Part shown: positions 1-10,700 of the stretch, one piece after another
Layout: the number at the start of each line of letters is the position of its first letter
How positions within the stretch are numbered: the first letter of the stretch is position 1
Assembly: GCF_018991925.1 (NCBI RefSeq)
Contig: NW_024736071.1
Span: 14,015,942-14,079,941, forward strand
Length of the DNA stretch: 64,000 bases
Source: Homarus americanus
Lineage: Eukaryota; Arthropoda; Malacostraca; Decapoda; Nephropidae
Reading direction: 5' to 3'
Translations under genes and position numbers: made by a program
The notes under the pieces: generated by a model
Told to the model about the DNA's origin: nothing
The model's input: the letters and a program-made list of their open reading frames with translations, nothing else
Database searches by the model: none

Positions 1-702
1 AGTACTGTATGAACATTCCAAACAATATTGGTACTATTTTGGTTTTGCTCATCTGGGGAACCTTAAGGTTCTAACTATGGGATTAAGTACTTTAAACAGT
101 AAGACACATTATCTCTCCGGGATTTCTGTCATAAAACATTTTTTGGTCGCATAAGAAAATACAGGTCATATGTTAAGTTAGGTTAGGGTATGAGAAGCTA
201 TATTATAAGTTATAAGATTAGCTTAACACACTGGAGGGGTAGTAGAAAAACTAGTGATTTCCAATAGATATGAAGGTCTAAATCGTTCATAACACATCGC
301 AAGCCATCAGAAAAACATATTCTGCATGTCTAAGTACAGTACAAGGATGACCAAAACTTGAAATTTACCCATTATAGCCTATCTCGTATCTAAGCATCCA
401 AATACTTATGGTAGTTAAAGTAAAATTTTACGCATTAATTAATATAAATGATGATATATCCCAGTGTTTCATTTGTGAATCATCAAAACAATAACAGCAC
501 TATGCTGTCATGTTTACCTAGCATCAGGCATTCTCCAAACAAAGTCCAGACAATGTCATTACTTCTAAATTGACTCATATCTCCATCCGAGCATCGTCTG
601 CAGGGTAGGTAGTGATGTCATTGATGATGGCAGCCCTGTTTTTAGAGAATTAACTTATCTCGACTATTATAGCAGGACTTTAAATATTTATTACAAATTA
701 TA
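1..702. other. AT-rich sequence, nothing identified
   Basis: No reading frame, RNA gene or recognisable repeat end is visible. A short run of the ggttagg type occurs near 180, as at several other places in the window. The stretch ends at the TA dinucleotide that borders the Tigger element beginning at 705. Confidence 0.5.
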
Positions 703-704
703 TA

Positions 705-3404
705 CAGTCAACCCTCACTTTACGCGGTTAATGTAACCCGCAGGGTCCCGCGGAAAGTGAGGAACGCGTAAAGTGAATAACATAACATATGGGATTAATT
801 GAAATAGAGTCCGGGCCGACCCACAAACTCCACTTTTTGACGACACACAACTTTGTTGTAGTAAAAATTTTATCTTAACTTTATGATGGTATGAAAAAAC
901 AAGTAAGATAGAAGAGGCTAGGCGAGGAAAAATAAAGGCTTACATAGGAAAAATAAAGGTTAGGTTAGGAAAACTAAAAGTTATGTGGAACACTTACGTT
1001 AGTAGAAGAGATGGGTCGGCATATGGGGATGGAGGCTGGTTCCGAGGCAGAGGGCAGATTACTGGCCCTCAGGTGAATCACCATTACTAGGTGAATCACC
1101 ATCACTGTCACTTACAGTTGTCAGGGCTTCCCTGACAAATCCCTCAAAGTCATCTTCACTGTCACTATCACTGGCTTGGGCTGGCTGTGGTGGGTTGCGG
1201 GCGAAGAAATCTGTTATGCTTTGCTGACGGCTGGTGTTGATGTTGTCGTGATACACCTTGATGTAGGGCTCTATAGTCTGCAGCAGCTGGGTAGTGAAGA
1301 TTTCATACCTGTTTGCTTCAGGGTCGTCGGAAAGGAGGAGCTTGGCTTTCTCGATACACTCGATGGCACCCCTAACATTACTGTGGGATAAGTGTTGTTC
1401 TTCATGGGATGACGCACCACCTGCCTCTTCACTGACGTCGTCATCTACCATCTCGTCAGTAGTCGCATCAGGATCCCTTATCACCTCCAGGATGTCGTCG
1501 TTGGTGGTCTCGGAGAAGCCTGGAACTGTAACAGTCTGCGCAGCTTCTCTGGCAAGGTCCACTGCTACTGCAACAGTCTGAACCTCACCAGTCACAGATT
1601 GACTCCTCCTCTCACCTGGTATTCCATGCAACACATGTCTCCATGCGTGACGAATTGTAGAAAATAGACAGCTGATCCCATGACTCCACCAAGAAGTCCA
1701 CAGCTTTCTTGATGTTAATTACTCTCCAGAATTGTTTGAACAGTATTTTTTGCTGTGCCAACTGTTGATCCTCACCTTCTTCGCTCTTGCTATCGGTGGT
1801 GGTGTCACTCAGGTTGCGCAACTCTTCCCTGGTGTTGGTGTAGTCGTTCAGGAGTTTGAATTTTTTCGTAGAGAATGCAGCTTTTACATTACAGATTAAC
1901 TCTTGGTCCATGGGCTGTAATATAGACGTAGTGTTGGGAAGAAGGAAGACCACTTTTACGTTGGGGTGACGATCTAACAATAGGGGCGAGTGTCCTGGTG
2001 CGTTGTCCAGCAGCAACAAAGTCTTGAATGGCACATTCTGTTGCTCACAGAATTTCTTTACATCGGGAACAAAACAGTCATCAAACCAGGAGAGGGACAG
2101 TGTAGAGAACATCCACGCCTTACGTGCGGTCAGCCAGTGGACATTTAGCTTGGTCATGTCCATGGTTTTGTAGGCGTGCGGCTTGCGTGCTGTGTGGATC
2201 ACCGATAACTTGAGCTTACTGGTACCGGAGGCATTGGCGGTAAACAGGACGGTGATGCGTTCCTTCTGCATCTTCCGGCCCCGAATCTTGCTGGCATTCT
2301 TTACAACGAAGGACTTGGAAGGTAGTTTTTTCCAGAAAAGACCAGATTCGTCCATGTTAAACACCTGGTCGTCGGTGTACTGTCCTTCCTCCATAATCTC
2401 ACGTAAAAACGGAGGAAATTTCCTAGCCGCAGCACAGTCAGCACTCGCTTCTTCACCACCAATGTTTATATTGGTGATCTTGTTCCGGATCTTAAACCTC
2501 TGTAACCACCCAGAGGAAGCATTAAAGGGTTTGGGCTCTGTAGTTCCCATCTTTCGTGCCACTGCAATGTACAGTTCACGTGCGTAGTCCTTAACAGAGC
2601 GCGTGTCGACCGCCATGTTCCGTCGCGCCTGACGCACCAAGTACCTCACAAGTAATTTTTCTGTCTTGAGAAGCACCTGGTTGTGAAAATACTTGATCAT
2701 AGAAGCACCTGTAGACTTTGTGATCTTCATGTGCTCCTTTATCTTGGCTGCATCCTTCTTTATTGTTCAAATCGTAGATTCATTCACACCATGCTGGCGC
2801 GCCAAATCAACCTGCCTTGTTCCTTTCTCCAACTCTTGGATGATGGTATACTTCACCTCGTAGCTTAAGGAACGTCGTGTCTTCTTTGGCTTAGTGCCGC
2901 TGGGTCCAGGTAAGGAAAGGTTTCTCTCTGGGGGTGGTGGTCCGGCGGAAGCCATTTTAGAGAACAATGGATGCACGTTTACACGGTCTGGCGTAGAGGG
3001 ATGAAACTGGCGCGGCTAGGTCAAGGATTATCTTTCCTCCCTCCCTCCCTCCCCCGGGTGGACACGTCATAATACTTTAAGCCAATTACAGCTAGCAGCA
3101 GAGGGGGGTAGGGATGCATGGCCAATCACAGTCCGATACGTCATATGACGTCAGTGATAACGCAACAAAGACACACACTGCGCAACCTTACCGAGCGGCT
3201 TGCCCAAGCGGAGAGAGGAGGAGGGAGAGGCGAGGAGCACAGGCAGGCAGGCGGGTGGGGCGAATCTAAAAATAGCGTCGCGCCGGACACACTCCGCGTA
3301 ATGGGGTTCACGCACTGCGTAATGTGAGCACGTTAGGTTCTGGCAAGGCACCGCGTTAACGTGGAAACGCGGAATGTGGGACCGCGTAAAGTGAGGGTTG
3401 ACTG
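705..3404 (-). mobile_element. Tigger/pogo DNA transposon, near full length (copy 1)
   Basis: The left end reads cagtcaaccctcactttacg at 705 and the right end at 3381-3404 is its inverted complement, giving terminal inverted repeats of about 24 bp. A TA precedes the left end; the right flank is TG, so the usual TA target duplication is imperfect on that side. The element holds a degenerate transposase on the - strand and GC-rich subterminal sequence. A sister copy with the same ends lies at 59596-62246 in the opposite orientation. The family is the Tc1/mariner superfamily, pogo/Tigger branch, judged from the ends, the TA target and the transposase motifs. Confidence 0.92.
1059..2976 (-). pseudogene. 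Tigger transposase (TIGD1-like), broken
   Basis: Read on the - strand from an ATG at 2976, the protein starts with a psq-type helix-turn-helix (LSYEVKYTIIQELEKG, then RQHGVNESTI), followed by a CENP-B-type DNA-binding half (about 2400-2730) and a DDE-superfamily core. The catalytic acidic residues are visible as NMDES, LLLDNAPGH and QPMDQE, the DDD arrangement typical of pogo/Tigger. The tail is acidic (DDDVSEEAGG and serine/aspartate runs near 1070-1150), as in TIGD1 relatives. Two lesions break it. There is an in-frame TGA at about 2767, where the sister copy has an arginine codon. A one-base gain near 1640-1655 shifts the frame before the acidic tail. Length without the lesions would be near 640 codons, a normal family size. 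It would act in the nucleus on the element's own ends. Confidence 0.9.
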
Positions 3405-3530
3405 TGTACCGTTTCACTCTACGAACGTGGCAGTGTGTATATCATGTGTTTACCCAGAACCGACAACTCGTCCATTTTCAAAACCCATGACTGCAAAGAA
3501 GCTTTGGGAATTCTTGGGTATGCTTTTACT

Positions 3531-3670
3531 TTTATCCTCTTCACCACTGATCGGCTCGTTAGCCGCTTGGGCGATCGGTCACATCTCTGATTACTTTTCC
3601 TTTTCTTTTATCCTCTTCACCAAATGATCGGCTCATTAGCCACTTGGGCGATCGGTCGCATCTCTGTTAC
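3531..3670. repeat. Tandem duplication, unit about 75 bp
   Basis: A segment containing cttcaccactgatcggctcg, gccgcttgggcgatcggtc and catctctg is followed directly by a diverged second copy (cttcaccaaatgatcggctc and so on). The rest of 3405-3725 shows no gene. Confidence 0.75.
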
Positions 3671-3725
3671 GCACTGTTGGCAAGTACTGGGCATGCACCG
3701 GCTCCTGAATGTACCTGAACCTGCT

Positions 3726-3985
3726 CTAGTGTTGGTCAAGTCTTGTCTTGAAAGAGCTCACACTCGGTGCCATCACAACACTTAAAGGTAGATTGTTCCA
3801 AGAGTTCACAACTCTCGCTACGAAAAAGTTTGCCCTCACAGTTTTCTGGACTTGCGGCTTCTTCAATCTTGAGCTGTGACCCCTTGTAGGGCGAGCATCC
3901 GCCAGCCCCAAGTAAGGACACTCGACTGAGTAGTGCCCCTTGAGATGCTTATATACCTCAATTAGGTCACCCCTTGCCCATCTGT
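3726..3985 (-). pseudogene. CR1-like LINE, 3' end of reverse transcriptase ORF
   Basis: The - strand reads RGDLIEVYKHLKGHYS, then TRGHSSRLKKPQ, then VRANFFVARVVNSWNNLP and APSVSSFKTRLD. This ordered set of motifs marks the extreme C-terminus of CR1-group LINE polyproteins. The palm and endonuclease parts are absent, so this is a strongly 5'-truncated copy, which is normal for LINEs. It abuts the 3' tail of another - strand LINE at about 3986. Confidence 0.85.
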
Positions 3986-4226
3986 AGTATAAGTAATAAT
4001 AATTAACGGTTTGAAAAATTTCTGCAACCCGAAGGCTGAAAATATACATTGGACATAAATGACTTATTACATACATTGGTGGTTTAACAAAAGCCTTCAT
4101 TAGAGAAAGGTAAAGGAGGATATAGTGAACATACAGATTAATGTACTGTGGGTGTTGAACAGCAAACACGTAGTGTAGTAACTCCCTCACAGATGGTGTT
4201 AGGAGGGACCTCACGTGGTGTAGTAG
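3986..4226 (-). mobile_element. 3' UTR and tail of a - strand LINE
   Basis: The left edge is a short (TAA)n run followed by a block containing tgcaacccgaaggctgaaaa and ttggacataaatgacttatt. The same block recurs at 57236-57410, also next to an ATA-repeat and also followed by the 45-bp minisatellite. The shared order (simple-repeat tail, conserved block, minisatellite) identifies it as the 3' end of one LINE family read on the - strand. No coding part is attached here. Confidence 0.65.
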
Positions 4227-4634
4227 TGTAGTGGATTCTTCCCCTACAAGCACCGAACCTTCTCGAATTCCCCAGCCTACGCCTCCAGCGCCGCCACGGA
4301 GCGGGGGTCAACTATCTACCCACACCTACCCCCGCCTTATAAGGCCTGACACCGCTGTGACCAGCCTCTTTTCTACCCAGTGCCACCAGCAAGCAACACC
4401 TCCTCTGTGGCAGCCTGGCGGCTCCCGCCGGCGACCTAGGCGTCCCTCAAGCTGCGTGCCCTCACTCTGGGCACCCTCACCACCCAGCTCTCTCTACTCA
4501 ACGCTTATTACCATGTTACCTACCCAGCAACAAGCTGCATTGTACATCCAATACAATATGTATACAGTGAGTACATTGTGAGTTTCCTTTCTCCATCCCA
4601 TCCTGAGTGTGAACCAATATCTCATACCCCCACA
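4227..4634 (+). mobile_element. Solo LTR (family A), 408 bp
   Basis: It begins tgtagtggattcttccccta and ends ccccaca (TG...CA), and is bordered by GTAG at 4223-4226 and 4635-4638, a perfect 4-bp target duplication. A TATA-like ccttataagg lies at 4336-4345, placing the promoter on the + strand. It matches the LTRs of the TRIM-like elements at 16.7-27.6 kb. It sits inside the 45-bp minisatellite, so it inserted after that array had formed. Confidence 0.9.
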
Positions 4635-5283
4635 GTAGTTCCCTCACAGATGGTGTTGAGGGACCTCACATGGTGTAATTCCCTCAGATGGTGTTATGAG
4701 GGACCTGACGTGGTGTAGTAATTCCCTCCCAGATGGCATTATGAGGGGCATCACGTGGTGTAGTAATTCCCTCACAGGTGGTGTTATGAGGGACCTGACG
4801 TAGTATAGTAATTCCCTCACAGATGGCGTTATGAGGGACCTCACATGGTGTAATGTAAATCCCTCACAGATGGTGTTATGGGCATCACGTGGTGTAAGAA
4901 TTCCCTCACAGATGGTGTTATGAGGGGCCTGACGTGGTGTAGTAATTCCCTCACAGATGTTGTTATCAGGGGCCTGACACGGTGTAGTAATTCCCTCACA
5001 GATGGTGTTATGAGGGACCTCACGTGGTGTAGTAACTCCCTCACAGATGGTGTTATGGGCATCACATGGTGTATGAATTCCCTCACAGATGGTGTTATGA
5101 GGGGCCTGACGTGGTGTAGTAATTCCCTCACAGATGGTGTTATGAAGGACCTCACGTGGTGTAATAATTCCCTCACAGATGGTGTTATGAGGGACCTCAC
5201 GTAGTGTAGTAATTACCTTACAGATGGTGTTATTAGGGACCTCACGTGGTGTAGTAATTCCCTCACAGTTGGTGTTATATGAG
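4635..5283. repeat. 45-bp minisatellite (about 14 units)
   Basis: Near-identical units of about 45 bp (core gtaattccctcacagatggt, then gttatgaggg and a cctcacgtggt variant) run through this block; a few units are shortened to about 30 bp. The array begins to the left of the solo LTR at about 4185. Because the unit is a multiple of three, several frames stay open for hundreds of bases and give 15-residue peptide repeats (VRELLHHVRSLITPS on the - strand, DGVMRGLTWCSNSLT on the + strand). These are by-products, not genes. A second array of the same unit lies at 57411-57895. Confidence 0.92.
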
Positions 5284-5555
5284 TGAGGTGTGGTCCCAGG
5301 CCTTCCTATCGTAGACGGATTAACACATCGCTTGTTGTTGTTGGGTCTCACGGGGAGTTATCACTGGGTACCTGGGACCTCACTGTGTGAAGGTAACTTG
5401 GGTATGACTCGGCTGTTACTGATGAGATGTTCTCACTGATTTAAGCACCGTTCACCACTGTTCACCTCTGTTTCCATTCCTTTCCTAAATGAAATTGTAA
5501 CTTCTGGCGAGAACTTGTTGATATTCCAGTGGGGAGGAGGGTTCAGGGGAGGGAG
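5284..5555. other. Flank of the minisatellite, nothing identified
   Basis: Unique-looking sequence between the minisatellite and the next LINE remnant. No open frame, RNA gene or terminal repeat is recognisable. Confidence 0.4.
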
Positions 5556-5559
5556 TTGG

Positions 5560-6300
5560 TATGGAACAACTTAACAGTTGACGTGGCTGCTCCCTGTCTG
5601 GTGACCCTCCTTTGAACATATTCAATCAACTGACAGTCCCTAGCATATCTCGGGGACCAGACGGGGTGACAGTATTCCAGATGGGGAAGCACTTCACTCT
5701 CGATGATCGTTTTGAGGGACGTACTGTGGGGTACGGGTTGTTTGGGTTCGCACTCAGGATGGGATGGAGAAGGGAAACTCACAATGTGCTCTCTGTATAC
5801 ATGTTGTATTGGATGTACAATGCAGCTTGGTGCTGGGAAGTGGCAGCGTGGTTACAAGCGTGATGTAGAGAGAGCTGGTTGGTGAGGATGCTCAGAGGAC
5901 GACAGCTTGTGGGTCGCCATGCTCGCCGGCGGGAGCGAGGACCGCCAGGCAGCGGCGGAGGAGGTGGTGTTGCTTGCTGCGGCTGTAGCTAGAAGAAGAG
6001 ACAGGTCACCACAAGGTCAGGTCTTTTATAGCGGAGGTAGGCGTGGGTAGATAGTTGACCTCCGCTCCGTGGGCGGCGGTTGACCTAGACCACGAGGCAT
6101 ACACTGGGGAATTCGCGGGGTCGGCTACTCAGTGACAAACAGCGTTTGTAGGGGAGGTATCCACTACAGTACCGTCTAGATATCTGAACGACCTTCTTAT
6201 AAGACCCAATAATTTATTTGCCTGATTTTCCTTCTTCTCGCAATGGCCCAAGAACTTCAGCTCATTGTCAACATACACACCTAGTTCAACTATTACCATG
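5560..6300 (-). pseudogene. LINE reverse transcriptase thumb region, split by a solo LTR
   Basis: On the - strand the right-hand part (6300 down to 6173) reads IVELGVYVDNELKF and NKLLGLIRRSFRYLDG. After skipping the LTR, the left-hand part (5724 down to about 5590) continues with VLPHLEYCHPVWSPRYARD and LIEYVQRRVTR. These are consecutive motifs of the region downstream of the catalytic palm in CR1/L2-type LINE polymerases, so the two parts were one sequence before the LTR arrived. The palm with the catalytic aspartates is missing. No complete frame remains. Confidence 0.8.
5725..6168 (-). mobile_element. Solo LTR (family A), 444 bp
   Basis: On the + strand it begins tgtggggtacgggttg and ends ccactaca, so its transcription sense is the - strand. 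GTAC flanks it at 5721-5724 and 6169-6172, a perfect 4-bp target duplication. It carries the same internal landmarks as the other family-A LTRs (gatgtacaatgcagcttggt; gaccgccaggcag; gtcaggtctt). It interrupts the LINE remnant at 5560-6300. Confidence 0.9.
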
Positions 6301-6660
6301 CTTCATTGCCCAGGCCGCTGACATTCTCGCCCCACTCCACAATCTCCTAAGAGGTGTTACAAAGTCGGCTCACCAGCCTCTCACATGGTCCTCAGAGGCA
6401 ACAATGGCATTCTCCTCCATAAAGGACCACATTATACGCTGCCTCACCTTAATCTCCCACCCTGCCCTGGACGCTAAGACTATCCTCACTACAGGTGCTT
6501 CATCTACTGCAGTGGCCGCCTTCTTACAACAGGAAATCAGTAAACAAAATCATGCTCATCACCTACTAACGACTAAAACCATCCCATTATACTGCCCGAT
6601 TCTGGGGTCACTAATTCTAAGGGGATAACTTAACTCTACTCTTAATTTTAAGGTTGCTGC
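6294..6660 (+). pseudogene. Ty3/gypsy pol remnant: RT connection and RNase H start
   Basis: The + strand reads IAQAADILAPLHNLLRG, then HQPLTWSSEATMAFSSIKDH, then LISHPALDAKTILTTGASS and TAVAAFLQQ. This order is the join between reverse transcriptase and RNase H in Ty3/gypsy polyproteins, with the first RNase H motif degraded (TGAS where TDAS is usual). The frame stops at 6628. Integrase of what may be the same element resumes at 9680, so the gap is probably the CR1 insertion between them plus a deletion of the rest of RNase H. Confidence 0.8.
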
Positions 6661-6689
6661 CACCAGACCCCCCTTAATAGACAACGCGG

Positions 6690-7600
6690 CGATGCTCAAC
6701 CCTAGCCACCACCTTATCATGAGGGACTTTATCTATGGCGACATCGACTGGAGAAACGAGTCCACCCCAAATGACTTGAATAACCCTGCTACTCTTTTTG
6801 TAGAAACTCAGAGAGATAATTTTCTGTTCCAACATGTTAAGAGACCCAACACATTACAGAGGGGAGCAAACACCCAAGCCACTTGACCTCATCATAACAA
6901 ACGAGGAGGGTATGGTGGCCAAACTGGAACACCTTGCCCCAGTTGGCACCAGTCACCATATACTAGTGTTGTCATTCAGATTTAACTGTTACCTAGTTCA
7001 GGATAAGGCCAGGCCAAGGTGCAAATATTACAAGGGAAATTACAATGGGATGAGGGAAGAGATGAGAAGTATCAACTGGCCTGACTCATTAAGGCACAAG
7101 AACGCAGACACTACGCTGAATATCATAACTAGTAAAGTGACCCATTTGATCGATAAATATATACCCAAGACCAAACCCAGTGCCTCTAGGAATACGAGGG
7201 GATCCCTATACATGAACCATGCGGCGGTCGACAGAATTAAGAAGAAAACCCAGAAATTCAAAACGTGGGTTGGGTCAAACGATGAGCAGGACAGGAGGAT
7301 GTATGCAAGAGCCAGAAACCAAGCAAAGATAGAGTGTAGAAGGGCTGAAAAGGAGTTCCAAAGTCTGGTTGCAAGCAAGGTCAAGTCAAACCCAGAGGCG
7401 TTTTATCGCTATGCGAAGTCGAAATTGAAAACGCGAGTAGGAGTATCAGACCTGAGGCTTGAAGATGGTAGTTACGCAGATTCTGACCAGGATAAAGCTG
7501 AGGCATTGAACAGCTTCTTTTCCTCGGTGTTCACAAGAGAGGATGCAATTAACCTTTCTGCGTTTGAGGACAGACGGTTCGACACAGCACTTGTCATGAT
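6690..7600 (+). pseudogene. CR1-like LINE: end of endonuclease and linker
   Basis: MRDFIYGDIDWRNE resembles the GDFN...IDW block of CR1 endonucleases, with the catalytic GDFN decayed. It is followed by LDLIITNEEGMV and LAPVGTSHHILV, where the SDH motif has become SHH. Next comes a basic linker (EAFYRYAKSKLK, DQDKAEALNSFFSSVFT) that normally leads into reverse transcriptase. A frame change occurs near 6885. Homology is lost at about 7600 and resumes with reverse transcriptase at about 8970, so a foreign segment separates the two halves. Confidence 0.85.
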
Positions 7601-7745
7601 CATGATGACGGCTAACCTGAAAACCTTAAGGATTCATATTACGCTCAAACGTCCACAAAACCTTCCGAGTCCCCCAGTGGAAACGTCCCCCGTTTTCTCT
7701 CTTTCCTTTGAATATAATCCGCGGATTTCGTAGCAAGACGCTGTA

Positions 7746-8882
7746 TGTTGGGACCTGTTGCCATCCAACCCTTTGTAATCAATTTAATTTTGCTTTTGAT
7801 AGCTCAGTCAGAGCATTGTTAGTGAGGATAATAGTAGGGAATGAAACTGAGTTCATAGTCTCAGTTTCAACGTCAGAGTGTACAGTAAATTAATTCATCG
7901 GAATAGAAGTAGGTGGACTCCCTGGCCTATTTTGAGTGAAGGTGCCGCGGGCATTTCTACGGTTAGTAAGTGCCCGTCCCTTCACCTATACAGGTAGGCC
8001 ATTCTACTCTGTGTTGTAATTCGCCCTTCTTTAAGTGATTTGACCCAATTAATAGTTGATTGTGCAAGTGTTACAGTAACGTAGTTGATATGCACTGAGT
8101 GAAGTCATATGTACGTCGTTAACGTCTCCTGAAATGTGATGTCGTTGTCACTGTTAGTAAGTGCCCGTCCCTTCACCCATACAGGTCCCTAACGCAGCCT
8201 AGGCCGTGTCTGTAGCGTGGATGTTGTATCCACTATGTCTGGGGAGATGTCCGAGGTCCAGTAGGATCAGTTACCTTTGTGAGACCCGGCCGTCAGACAC
8301 TTCAGACTACCTATGGCCCCCATAGCTGGCTCGTCTGGCCCTGACGCTCGGCCTGTGAGATGACCCCGGATCACCAAGCCACACACCACTACCAACCCCC
8401 ATCATTGGTGGATGAGTGTCTAACTCAGTAGGGCTATTTGTGTGGTGGGATTAATCCACTGGGATCTTCAGAGATCGTCGGAAAGTACCCCATGGTGGCT
8501 GGACCCCATGGCTGTTGCTTGAGTATCACTCCTGACGACTGAGTGTTGTAGTGGCAGTTGTCCCTGGTCTTCATGGTGCTAAGTGACTATAAGAGTTATG
8601 TGTTATTGAGTATGTCCACCCAGTAGTGGTGTGAGTATGTTGAGCCTGAGGGCATAGTACCAGATTTCGTCTGTTGGTACATATATATCCTTTCTCCTAA
8701 TTCCATATTTATGTTTAAATAAATTTTGTATTTGTATATTGTGTCTATTATTTACCTACAGTATTTACCGCTATTTCTTCCCTATTACTTGATATTATCA
8801 TTACATATACCCACGAGCCTCCTCTCGTCACGCTACCAATGGTAATAAGTATGAGAGTAAAAGGAATTGTTACTGACACACA
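7746..8882 (+). mobile_element. Possible long LTR (about 1.1 kb) inside the CR1 LINE
   Basis: The segment separating the two halves of the CR1 LINE begins tgttgggacctg and ends tactgacaca. It carries an AATAAA signal at about 8718 in a T-rich context and is followed by aatggtggcagc, which could be a primer-binding site. It also contains two copies of gttagtaagtgcccgtccct (7965 and 8153). No partner LTR or target duplication was found, so solo or truncated LTR is a guess. It could equally be another non-coding insert. Confidence 0.35.
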
Positions 8883-8884
8883 GG

Positions 8885-8972
8885 CCCTTATAAAATGGTG
8901 GCAGCCCAGGCCCTCATAAATGGTGGCAGCTCAGGCCCTCATAAATGGTGGCAGCTCAGGCCCTCATACACT
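8885..8972. repeat. Short tandem repeat, unit about 26 bp
   Basis: Three to four copies of caggccctcataaatggtgg with small variants, directly before the CR1 reverse transcriptase segment resumes. Confidence 0.85.
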
Positions 8973-9675
8973 GACCCACATTGTGTTCACAGAAGAGGGT
9001 ATTAGAAATAAACTGTCCAGGCTAAAGGTCCATAAAAGTCCTGGCCCTGACATGGTGCATCCTAGAGTGCTAAGAGAGTTGTGCTACGAGCTTGCCGAGC
9101 CCCTGAAGATCCTGTTTTGTAAATGACTGGATAAACAAAAGGTCCCCAGTGAATGGAAAGTGGCTTATAAGAGTCCTATCTTCAAGAAGGGCGATCATCA
9201 CTCCACGAACAACTATAGACCGGTGAGCCTGACCAGCATAATATGTAAAGTACTTGAGAGTATTATACAGAGATGCCGCAATGGAACATCTACTACGAAA
9301 CAACCTTGTAAAGGATTGCCAACAAGGTTTTATGCCGGGGCACTCCTGCTTAACGCAATTTCTCAAGGTATTGGATATTTGGACTCATATTCTGGAACGG
9401 GGTGGTAATATCGACAATATTTACCTAGATTTTGCCAAGGCTTTCGACAGTGTACCCCATGAAAGGCTGAAAATCAAACTGGAAGGGTACGGAATTCGGG
9501 GAAATGTCCTAGCATGGATAGCAGACTTTCTACATGACAGCAAACAGTGTGTGGTGATTAATGGCACGAAATCGTCATCCGTACCTGTCACAAGTGGGGT
9601 ACCATAGGGCAGTGTATAGGGCCCTCTGTTGTTTGTTTGTTTCATAAATGACATGCCTGAGTGTGCCACTCATGT
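8972..9675 (+). pseudogene. CR1-like LINE: reverse transcriptase fingers and palm
   Basis: Read on the + strand: FTEEGIRNKLSRLKVHKSPGPD, WKVAYKSPIFKKGD, NYRPVSLTSIICKVLE, then after a frameshift near 9280 LVKDCQQGFMPGHSCLTQ, NIYLDFAKAFDSVPHE and a TSGVP block followed by a stop. The order is canonical for CR1-group polymerases. FAKAFD holds the first catalytic aspartate. The sequence ends near LLFVCFINDM, before the YADD box, so the polymerase is incomplete. Stops at 9124 and 9605 and at least one frameshift make it non-functional. It continues the linker fragment at 6690-7600. Confidence 0.9.
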
Positions 9676-9679
9676 TCCA

Positions 9680-10245
9680 GTGGAGAAGTTCCCACTTCCC
9701 TCATGGTGGTACACTTAGACTTTGTTGGCCCCCTTCTACCTTCTGCACACACACCTACCTCTTCACCAGATAGGTGGAAGCCATCAATATGCCTGATATA
9801 ACTGCTGAAACCACTGCCCTGGTGTTTCTCTCTGGTAGGGTCTCACGTTTTACAGCCCCAACTACCGTCATTACAGATCTTGGGGTACAGTTTGAGTCGC
9901 AACTCTGGCAAAATCTCCTACAGTTCCTCGGTGCCTCCTGTCATCACACCACGGCCTACCACCCCAATCAAATGGTACGGTGAAACACTTTCATCGCCAG
10001 CTGAAGGACTCCAAGTCTCGACTCCATACTTACCGCTGGGTGGATGTACTGTACTCCCCCTGGTACTCTTCGACAGTCAGGCCACACACAAGGAAGACAT
10101 CGACTATAGCCCAGCAGACCTCACTCTAGGAGAACCCCATTTCAGTACCCTTACGGTGGCTCTTTCCCAGTTGTATCCGTTTAGCAAAGTTCCTGATCGA
10201 CCACTTAGGCAGACATGGCACCATCAGCAATTACTGTCTTAAGCC
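9680..10245 (+). pseudogene. Ty3/gypsy integrase core remnant
   Basis: LDFVGPLLPS at 9715 is the DFVGPLP block that opens the gypsy integrase core. In shifted frames there follow MPDITAETTALVFLSG, APTTVITDLGVQFES (the second aspartate block, usually TDRG), LLQFLGASCHHTTAYHP and later DIDYSPADLTLGEP. The glutamate block is damaged by a deletion near 9970. At least two frameshifts are present. It joins directly to CR1 sequence on the left, so a LINE insertion within gypsy pol is the simplest reading. Confidence 0.85.
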
Positions 10246-10433
10246 TGCCATCTTGCCCGATGAGATCCAAAGTGGACCCAGCATCATCCTCTGTCCTACA
10301 TCTCCCTCATTCCCTAGCCTCCCTCCACCAACGTCAACTTCACTGCATCCACAAGCAAGAACAGGAGCATATGCTGTCTTAGGAGGTACCCAGAAGTTTT
10401 ACAGCCCTGCGACTATCCTGGCACCCGGAGTCG

Positions 10434-10700
10434 CGAGAGGGCGGGGGGAGGGGGATATTGTTGGGGACACCCTACAAAATTTCATGAGCAAGCATTCCCT
10501 CCTGATCCACACGTTGATTGGCTATCAGACCAGAGGAGCACAGAACTCTGTAGGACCAATCACAGACCACCACTCCAGAGTATAAGGTGGCGCCAGCAAA
10601 GAGCCCAACCACCTCCACATCCACCCACAAGCACATCCCCTGCACACCTGCACCAACACCCACATCCCAGAACAGACCACAATGTGTTTCGGCCACTCTA
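10434..10700 (+). mobile_element. Polypurine tract and start of the gypsy 3' LTR
   Basis: A purine run (gagagggcggggggaggggg) ends just before tgttggggacaccc at 10459, the usual order at the 5' edge of a 3' LTR. Downstream are two inverted or direct CCAAT-type boxes (about 10515 and 10556) and a gtataagg TATA-like site at about 10580. It lies at the expected distance from the integrase remnant. The right edge is unclear and is set near 10700, where LINE-like sequence begins. Confidence 0.6.

Noticed and set aside
4644..5351. 235-residue - strand frame of CEGITTPR-type repeats, which could suggest a repeat protein or CRISPR-like array
   Set aside because: The 45-bp unit has no unique spacers and is a minisatellite in a LINE 3' UTR; multiple frames are equally open.
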